64,000 bases of DNA. Origin: Herbiconiux oxytropis. GTDB taxonomy: Bacteria > Actinomycetota > Actinomycetes > Actinomycetales > Microbacteriaceae. The translations under genes and the position numbers were made by a program. Below are positions 59,569-64,000 of the stretch, in pieces. The stretch is taken from NCBI RefSeq assembly GCF_024979315.1, contig NZ_JANLCK010000003.1, positions 124,001-188,000 of the forward strand. Reading direction: 5' to 3'. Each line of letters starts with the position of its first letter. Position 1 is the stretch's first letter. The notes below the pieces were generated by a model. The model was given only the letters and a program-made list of their open reading frames with translations. It searched no databases and was not told the DNA's origin.

Positions 59569-59615
59569 GAAACGACGGAGCCTCGGCCGCTGTGGCCCCG
59601 AGGCTCCGTGGTTTC
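59569..59615 (+). terminator. Terminator after purK
   Basis: GAAACGACGGAGCCTCGG pairs with CCGAGGCTCCGTGGTTTC, leaving one mismatch in 18 positions. The arm sequence is shared with the sdh operon terminator (2500). A weaker echo of the right arm (CTCCGTAGTCTCCTCC) follows at about 59632. Confidence 0.85.
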
Positions 59616-59771
59616 CTCCAACGCACCTGAACCTCCGTAGTCTCCTCCCGAGGTGGGTGGTGGAAGGACCGCACGGGGACGGGATCGTCCACCGGACGGA
59701 CGGACCCCCGCCGCCGCCGACACACTCCCGGCACGCCCGACGCGCTACCGGGCCCCCGGAGACCCAGCACC

Positions 59772-59777
59772 TACCAT
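59772..59777 (+). promoter_or_regulatory. -10 element TACCAT before purE
   Basis: TACCAT ends seven bases before the ATG at 59785 and contains part of an alternative upstream ATG (59776), so it favours the downstream start. Confidence 0.55.
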
Positions 59778-59784
59778 GGGCACC

Positions 59785-60285
59785 ATGCCCGAGAACAACC
59801 CCGTCGTGGGCGTCGTCATGGGGTCGGATTCCGACTTCTCCGTCATGAGCGACGCCGTGCAGGTGCTGAAGGACTTCGGCGTGCCCCACGAGGTGCAGGT
59901 CGTCTCGGCGCACCGCACCCCCGAGAAGATGATCGACTACGGCAAGTCGGCGCGCGGCCGCGGGCTCAAGGTCGTCATCGCGGGCGCCGGCGGGGCCGCT
60001 CATCTGCCCGGCATGATCGCCTCCGTGACCACCCTGCCCGTGGTCGGCGTGCCCGTGCCGCTGGCCAAGCTCGACGGCCTCGACTCCCTGCTCTCCATCG
60101 TGCAGATGCCCGCGGGCATCCCGGTCGCGACCGTCTCGATCGGCGGCGCCAAGAACGCCGGCCTCATCGCTGTCAGCATTCTCTCGACCGGTGATGATGA
60201 GCTTGCCGCTGCCCTCGACCGCTATCGCAGCGGGCTCGCCGACCTCGTCGCCCAGAAGAACGAAGACCTCCAGACCCGCCTATGA
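59785..60285 (+). CDS. purE: 5-(carboxyamino)imidazole ribonucleotide mutase
   Basis: A 166-residue class I PurE. It converts N5-CAIR to CAIR, the step after Pur[33 protein letters not shown] and [15 protein letters not shown] are the active-site signature segments, and [19 protein letters not shown] follows. Length is standard. The stop overlaps the ATG of the LCP protein (ATGA), so a wall enzyme is translationally coupled to purine synthesis, a linkage seen in other actinobacteria. Confidence 0.96.
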   Translation: MPENNPVVGVVMGSDSDFSVMSDAVQVLKDFGVPHEVQVVSAHRTPEKMIDYGKSARGRGLKVVIAGAGGAAHLPGMIASVTTLPVVGVPVPLAKLDGLDSLLSIVQMPAGIPVATVSIGGAKNAGLIAVSILSTGDDELAAALDRYRSGLADLVAQKNEDLQTRL

Positions 60286-61703
60286 CCAGCATGACCGCAG
60301 GCCCCGCCACTCGGAGCGGATACCAGACCGGCTCGCCGTCGGCCAACGCCACCGCGAGCCCGATCCGCTACCCCGACACCTCGTCGCCCAAGACGATGAC
60401 GGTGCGCGGCTGGTGGCTCGTGGTGCTCAACGTGCTCATCCCGGGCTCGGCCCAGGTGCTCGCGGGAAACCGTAAGCTCGGCCGGTTCGGTCTGGGCTGC
60501 ACGCTCGTGCTGTGGGCGCTCGCGATCATCGCCGGCGCCGTCTACTTCATCTGGCCGCAGGTCATCTTCTCGATCGCCACGAACCTCGTGCCGCTCGTGA
60601 TCGTGCAGGTGCTGCTCGTGGCCTATGCGGTGCTCTGGGTCGTGCTGACCCTGGATGCGCTGCGGCTCGTGCGCCTGGTGCGGGTGGGCCCGCGGGCACG
60701 TCCCGCCATCGCGATCTTCTCGGTGCTCCTCATGGTGGTCACCGCGGGAGGCGCCGGAGCGGCGGCGTACATCGCCAACGTGGCCCAGTCGGGCCTTGCG
60801 TCCGTGTTCAGCGTGCAGGCGGCCGCCGAGCCGCCCGTGAACGGCCGCTACAACATCCTGCTGCTCGGTGGCGACGCCGGCCCGGATCGCGACGGCATGC
60901 GCCCCGACAGCATGACCGTGGTCTCGATCGAGGCCGACACCGGGCGAGCCACGATGATCGGCATCCCGCGCGACCTGCAGCAGGTGCCGATCGCCGCCGA
61001 TTCGCCCCTCGTGGGGTCGGAGTACGCCCCCGAGGGCGTCTACGACTGCGGCAGCGACTGTCAGGTGAGCTTCCTCTACCCCCGCGTGATGGCCTTCAAC
61101 CAGGACCTCTATCCCAACGCCGAGGCCGAGGGCTCCAACCCCGGTGTCGAGGCGACGAAGGATGCCATCGAGGGCGCACTCGGGCTCACCATCCAGTACT
61201 ACGTGATGATCGACATGCAGGGCTTCTCCGACCTCATCGACGCCCTCGGCGGTGTGACGATCGACGTCAAGGAGGAGCTGCCCATGGGTGGCGACGAGAA
61301 CCTCAACGAGGTCGAGGGCTGGATCTGGCCCGGCGTGCAGCACATGGACGGCTACACGGCCCTCTGGTATGCCCGCTCGCGCCACACCACCAGCGACTAC
61401 GACCGCATGGAGCGCCAGCGCGAGCTCCAGACCGCCATCCTCAACCAGTTCGAGCCCGTCAACGTGCTCACCAAGTTCGAGGGCATCGTGCAGGCCGGCA
61501 CCCAGGTGGTGCAGACCGACATCCCCCAGTCGACCCTCAGCTACTTCATCGACCTCGCCCTGAAGACCAAGGACCTCCCCATCGACCATGTGGAGCTCAC
61601 GCCCCCCCTGATCGACCCGGAGTACCCCGACTGGGCGCTGGTGCAGCAGACGGTCGCGGATGCGCTGGTGCTCTCGACGGCCACGGAAGCGCCGGTTCAG
61701 TAG
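60282..61703 (+). CDS. LytR-CpsA-Psr (LCP) family wall-polymer ligase
   Basis: A 473-residue membrane-anchored protein. After a polar N-terminus, four hydrophobic helices lie at about 40-150. The extracytoplasmic LCP domain runs from about 185, with [34 protein letters not shown] and [20 protein letters not shown], which contain the conserved Asp and Arg residues that grip the lipid-linked pyrophosphate. LCP enzymes transfer polysaccharide or teichoic polymers to peptidoglycan. The neighbouring rhamnose and glycosyltransferase genes fit that role. Copy 4 of the structured repeat starts at the stop codon. Confidence 0.93.
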   Translation: MTSMTAGPATRSGYQTGSPSANATASPIRYPDTSSPKTMTVRGWWLVVLNVLIPGSAQVLAGNRKLGRFGLGCTLVLWALAIIAGAVYFIWPQVIFSIATNLVPLVIVQVLLVAYAVLWVVLTLDALRLVRLVRVGPRARPAIAIFSVLLMVVTAGGAGAAAYIANVAQSGLASVFSVQAAAEPPVNGRYNILLLGGDAGPDRDGMRPDSMTVVSIEADTGRATMIGIPRDLQQVPIAADSPLVGSEYAPEGVYDCGSDCQVSFLYPRVMAFNQDLYPNAEAEGSNPGVEATKDAIEGALGLTIQYYVMIDMQGFSDLIDALGGVTIDVKEELPMGGDENLNEVEGWIWPGVQHMDGYTALWYARSRHTTSDYDRMERQRELQTAILNQFEPVNVLTKFEGIVQAGTQVVQTDIPQSTLSYFIDLALKTKDLPIDHVELTPPLIDPEYPDWALVQQTVADALVLSTATEAPVQ

Positions 61704-61812
61704 CCGCGCCGGTCCCCGCCCGGCGCGGGCGACATGCGGTGCACCTGTCGGGTCACGTCGCTTCGCGGCGCGCCCCGGCAGATGTACCGCTCCGGGTCGT
61801 CGAGTACGGCCC
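61701..61812 (+). repeat. Dispersed structured repeat, copy 4
   Basis: It begins with the TAG stop of the LCP gene. CGCGCCGG/CCGGCGCG hairpin (61705-61727), spacer GGCGACAT, 55-base hairpin (61736-61790) with loop CTTCG. Several arm pairs differ from copies 1-3 by changes on both sides that keep pairing. It faces copy 5. Confidence 0.85.
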
Positions 61813-61881
61813 GATACGTTCGGATCCCCCAAGAGGTGGGAGCGGGTCTGAAAGCCGCAGGCCTTTGTTTCTCAGCCCAAG

Positions 61882-61971
61882 GCGGTACCGGTGCCTGGGT
61901 GCGCCGCGCAGCGACGCAGCCAGACACCGGCACCGCATGTCGCCCGCGCCGCAGAGGCGGCGGCGCGGCTA
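61882..61971 (-). repeat. Dispersed structured repeat, copy 5
   Basis: On the minus strand it begins with the TAG stop of the glycosyltransferase. CGCGCCGC/GCGGCGCG hairpin (61945-61967), spacer GGCGACAT, 55-base hairpin (61882-61936) with loop CTGCG and 24 of 25 pairs formed. Between copies 4 and 5 lie about 70 unassigned bases. Confidence 0.85.
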
Positions 61972-63108
61972 CAGATCAGCGTGAAGCTGCCACACCTTAT
62001 CGGCACTATCGCGCCACGAGAACGCCCGCGCGCGGTCGAGTCCCGAGATCGACAGCCGCCGTCGAAGGGAGGCGTCAGACGTGACGGCTTCGATGGCTGA
62101 AGCGAGCTGCCCCGCATACGCATCCGGAGTCGTCCGGTCGACGACGAACGTCGAGCCCGCGGCGACCTCGAGGAGGGCAGGGACGTCGGCGTGGATGACG
62201 GGGGTGCCGAAGTTGAAGGCCTCGATGAGCGGGAGGCCGAAGCCCTCGGCGAGGGAGGGGTAGACGAAGACGGTGGCGCGCTCGAGGGCCAGCGCGAGGT
62301 CGCTGTCGCTCACGAAGCCCAGGACCTTGATGCGCGACGCATCGACTCCGGCAGCGGCGGCCACCGTGGCCACGTCGACGTCACCCCAGCCCTCAGGCCC
62401 GGCGATCACGAGCGGGAGGTCACCGGTGCCGGGCAGCGAGAGCGCCTTGATGAGGGCGGCGAGTCCCTTCCGCGGCTCGAGGGTGCCCACGGCGAGGATG
62501 TACTTCTCCGGCAGCCCGAGCGCCTCGATGCGGGCCTCCGGATCGGCCGGCAGTTGCAGCTCGTCGCTGACGGCCCCGCCGATCACGCGGATCCGGTCGC
62601 CGAACTCGAAGTAGTGCGAGAGCTGCTCGGCCACGGCGTGCGTGGGCACCACGATGGCGTCGGCGTGCTTGGACGCACGCTTCGCCATGGCCTTGTGCCA
62701 GGTGACCCCGCGGGGCGTGAGGGTCTGCGGATGCGTCCACGGCACCACGTCGTGGATCGTCACGGCCGTCTGCGTGCCGAGCTCGGCCCGCCGGTCGTGC
62801 TTGCGCATGGGCGCGAGCAGGCTCGTGGCATGCACCATGCCGCCGCCCGATCCGCCGATGATGCCGTGTTGCCAGGCGGCGGACAGCTCACGCCGCGGCA
62901 GGGTCGCGCGGTGCAGCCCTGCGAGCCCGGGCAGCTTGGCCGACAGCTCGTCGGCCTTCTCCTGCGGCACCGCCGAGATGACACCCTCGACGTCGCAGTT
63001 GCGCGGCGCCGTGGCGATCAGCTGGCGTGTGAGTTCGAGAGTGTAGCGACCGATTCCGCCTGGTACGGGGGCGACCAGCTGGTCGATGATCACCCGCAGC
63101 GTGGCCAT
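61969..63108 (-). CDS. GT4 family glycosyltransferase (wall polysaccharide)
   Basis: A 379-residue retaining glycosyltransferase. The N-terminus VIIDQLVAPVPGGIGRYTLE is the acceptor half. YILAVGTLEPRKGLAALIKA and VFVYPSLAEGFGLPLIEAFN are the donor-half signatures, the latter with the EX7E Glu pair. Donor may be dTDP-rhamnose or GDP-mannose, both supplied by genes in the window; the sequence does not decide. The ATG shares TGATG with the rfbD stop, so the two are co-translated. A structured repeat provides its stop codon and probable terminator. Confidence 0.9.
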   Translation of the reverse strand: MATLRVIIDQLVAPVPGGIGRYTLELTRQLIATAPRNCDVEGVISAVPQEKADELSAKLPGLAGLHRATLPRRELSAAWQHGIIGGSGGGMVHATSLLAPMRKHDRRAELGTQTAVTIHDVVPWTHPQTLTPRGVTWHKAMAKRASKHADAIVVPTHAVAEQLSHYFEFGDRIRVIGGAVSDELQLPADPEARIEALGLPEKYILAVGTLEPRKGLAALIKALSLPGTGDLPLVIAGPEGWGDVDVATVAAAAGVDASRIKVLGFVSDSDLALALERATVFVYPSLAEGFGLPLIEAFNFGTPVIHADVPALLEVAAGSTFVVDRTTPDAYAGQLASAIEAVTSDASLRRRLSISGLDRARAFSWRDSADKVWQLHADL

Positions 63109-63959
63109 CAGTCTCCAAATACTCCCGAGGAAGCCGCCTCATGGAGGGCGGCACGCCAGTCGCGCATGGGATCCAGGCCTGCTCGGGACCACGCGTCGTG
63201 TCCGAGCACGGAGTACGCGGGACGCGGGGCAGGACGGACGAACTGCGAACTGTCTGTCGGCTCGACCTTAGCAGGGTCGAGTCCGGCTTCCTGAAAGGTT
63301 GCCTGGGCGAGATCGAACCAGGATCCCTGGCCCGAATTCGTGCCGTGGTAGACCCCGGCCGGCGCGTCCGAGTCGGCCAGCAGCACGAGCTGGCGGGCCA
63401 GGTCGGCCGTCCAGGTGGGCTGCCCGACCTGGTCGGCGACCACCGTGACGGAGTCGCGCTCGCGGCCGAGGCGCAGCATCGTGGCGGGGAAGTTGTTGCC
63501 GTGCCGGCCGTACAGCCAGGCCGTGCGCACCACGTAGCCCCGTGCAGGGTTCAGGCGCAGCACGGCCTCCTCGCCGAAGGCCTTCGTGCGGCCGTAGGCG
63601 TTGAGCGGATCGCGCGGCTCGTCTTCGGGGTAGGGCGTCGTGGCCGAGCCCTGGAAGACGTAGTCGGTCGAGATCTGGAGGAGGGCCGCACCGGTGGCCG
63701 CCGTCGCCGCCGCGAGCGTGGCGGGGCCGACCCCGTTCACGAGCTGGGCGGTCTCCTCGTCGGTCTCCGCCGCATCCACCGCGGTGTAGGCGGCGCAGTT
63801 GAAGACCACGTCGATGCCCGAGACGGCGGCGGCCACGGCCTCGGCGTCGGTGATGTCGAGCTCGGCGCGGGTGAGCGCCACGACGTCGCGGCCCGTGAGG
63901 GCCTCCTGCAGGTCACGGCCGAGCATGCCGGCGGCGCCGGTGATGAGATAGCGCGTCAT
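63108..63959 (-). CDS. rfbD: dTDP-4-dehydrorhamnose reductase
   Basis: A 283-residue short-chain dehydrogenase. It makes dTDP-L-rhamnose with NADPH. The cofactor motif YLITGAAGMLGRDLQEAL is at the N-terminus, NCAAYTAVDAAETDEE and QISTDYVFQG follow, and the catalytic YGRTKAFGEEAVL carries the Tyr-XXX-Lys pair. Length is normal. AGGAGA lies about ten bases upstream of the ATG, and the start probably overlaps the stop of the gene entering from the right edge. It is the last rhamnose-pathway step, for wall polysaccharide. Confidence 0.95.
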   Translation of the reverse strand: MTRYLITGAAGMLGRDLQEALTGRDVVALTRAELDITDAEAVAAAVSGIDVVFNCAAYTAVDAAETDEETAQLVNGVGPATLAAATAATGAALLQISTDYVFQGSATTPYPEDEPRDPLNAYGRTKAFGEEAVLRLNPARGYVVRTAWLYGRHGNNFPATMLRLGRERDSVTVVADQVGQPTWTADLARQLVLLADSDAPAGVYHGTNSGQGSWFDLAQATFQEAGLDPAKVEPTDSSQFVRPAPRPAYSVLGHDAWSRAGLDPMRDWRAALHEAASSGVFGD

Positions 63960-64000
63960 AGGGCTGTGTCTCCTGTAGGTGGGCCGGCTTCAGACCAGGG
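63956..64000 (-). CDS. C-terminal tail of an upstream gene (partial, tentative)
   Basis: A frame open to the window edge ends with PWSEAGPPTGDTAL and a TGA that overlaps the rfbD ATG (ATGA), the coupling style used repeatedly here. Another rhamnose-pathway gene would be expected, but 14 residues are too few to identify it. Confidence 0.4.
   Translation of the reverse strand, partial: PWSEAGPPTGDTAL

Noticed and set aside
61816-61881. AAAGCC-GCA-GGCCTTTG as an extra intrinsic terminator between repeat copies 4 and 5
   Set aside because: The stem needs a bulge and is short; the flanking repeats already explain termination.
1-64000. CRISPR arrays, insertion sequences, prophage, rRNA or tRNA genes
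   Set aside because: Reading both strands I found no regularly spaced repeats, transposase motifs or tRNA cloverleaf ends; the dispersed repeats encode no protein.

Overview
This is a high-GC chromosomal window from an actinobacterium, most likely Microbacteriaceae. The evidence is the gene content (an sdhCDAB block next to a YihY-type membrane protein, LpdA-type quinone reductase, a three-subunit acyl-CoA carboxylase with epsilon subunit, LCP and dTDP-rhamnose wall genes), pervasive GTG starts and many apparently leaderless genes. I see no rRNA, tRNA, insertion sequence, prophage or CRISPR array. Long open frames antisense to the listed genes are explained by the high GC content.

Layout. 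0-6 kb: the edge of a secreted protein gene, a YihY/BrkB membrane protein, a DUF559 protein and the sdhCDAB succinate dehydrogenase operon. 6-9 kb: a GT4 mannosyltransferase divergent from mannose-1-phosphate guanylyltransferase. 8.6-22 kb: nucleoside uptake and salvage, with two tandem BMP lipoproteins, a double-domain ATPase, two permeases, cytidine deaminase and pyrimidine phosphorylase. A nucleoside hydrolase then faces an S-adenosylhomocysteine-hydrolase-like gene, an IclR regulator and adenosine deaminase. 22-29.4 kb: VOC protein, PTS IIA and IIB, pyruvate oxidase, phosphosugar mutase, purine nucleoside phosphorylase and an LpdA-type reductase. 29.5-38.7 kb: Gfo/Idh/MocA oxidoreductase, acyl-CoA carboxylase alpha subunit, an AlaX-like tRNA-editing protein, Maf, an RNA methyltransferase and a three-gene signalling operon. 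38.9-41.7 kb: carboxylase epsilon subunit divergent from an MprF-like protein. 41.8-52.5 kb: an accessory-looking catabolic region with AraC and LacI regulators. 52.6-64 kb: carboxylase beta subunit, birA, a PH-domain protein, a cell-wall-binding beta-propeller protein, dodecin, purK/purE and wall polysaccharide genes (LCP, GT4, rfbD).

The most interesting region is 44.2-52.5 kb. A LacI-family regulator (49063-50136) sits beside a tandem array of 12-bp operator-like sites (48946-48981). A second array of the same motif (52471-52494) overlaps the promoter of the SBP-like/FAH operon. The two target operons encode a CaiB/BaiF CoA-transferase, MHS-type MFS transporter, MaoC hydratase, 2,5-dioxovalerate (alpha-ketoglutarate semialdehyde) dehydrogenase, a signal-less solute-binding-like protein and a 2-keto-3-deoxy-sugar-acid dehydratase-like FAH protein. 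The last enzyme pair would deliver 2-oxoglutarate, as in Weimberg-type sugar-acid oxidation. The CoA enzymes do not fit that textbook route, so the substrate is open.

A second feature is a dispersed structured repeat present five times (29403, 41720, 52549, 61701, 61882). Every copy follows a stop codon in the same orientation. It has a short GC hairpin, a conserved spacer containing GGCGACAT or a near match, and a 55-nt hairpin whose arms differ between copies by compensatory changes. Thirteen genes have a TANNNT hexamer 6-7 nt before the start codon, indicating widespread leaderless transcription.
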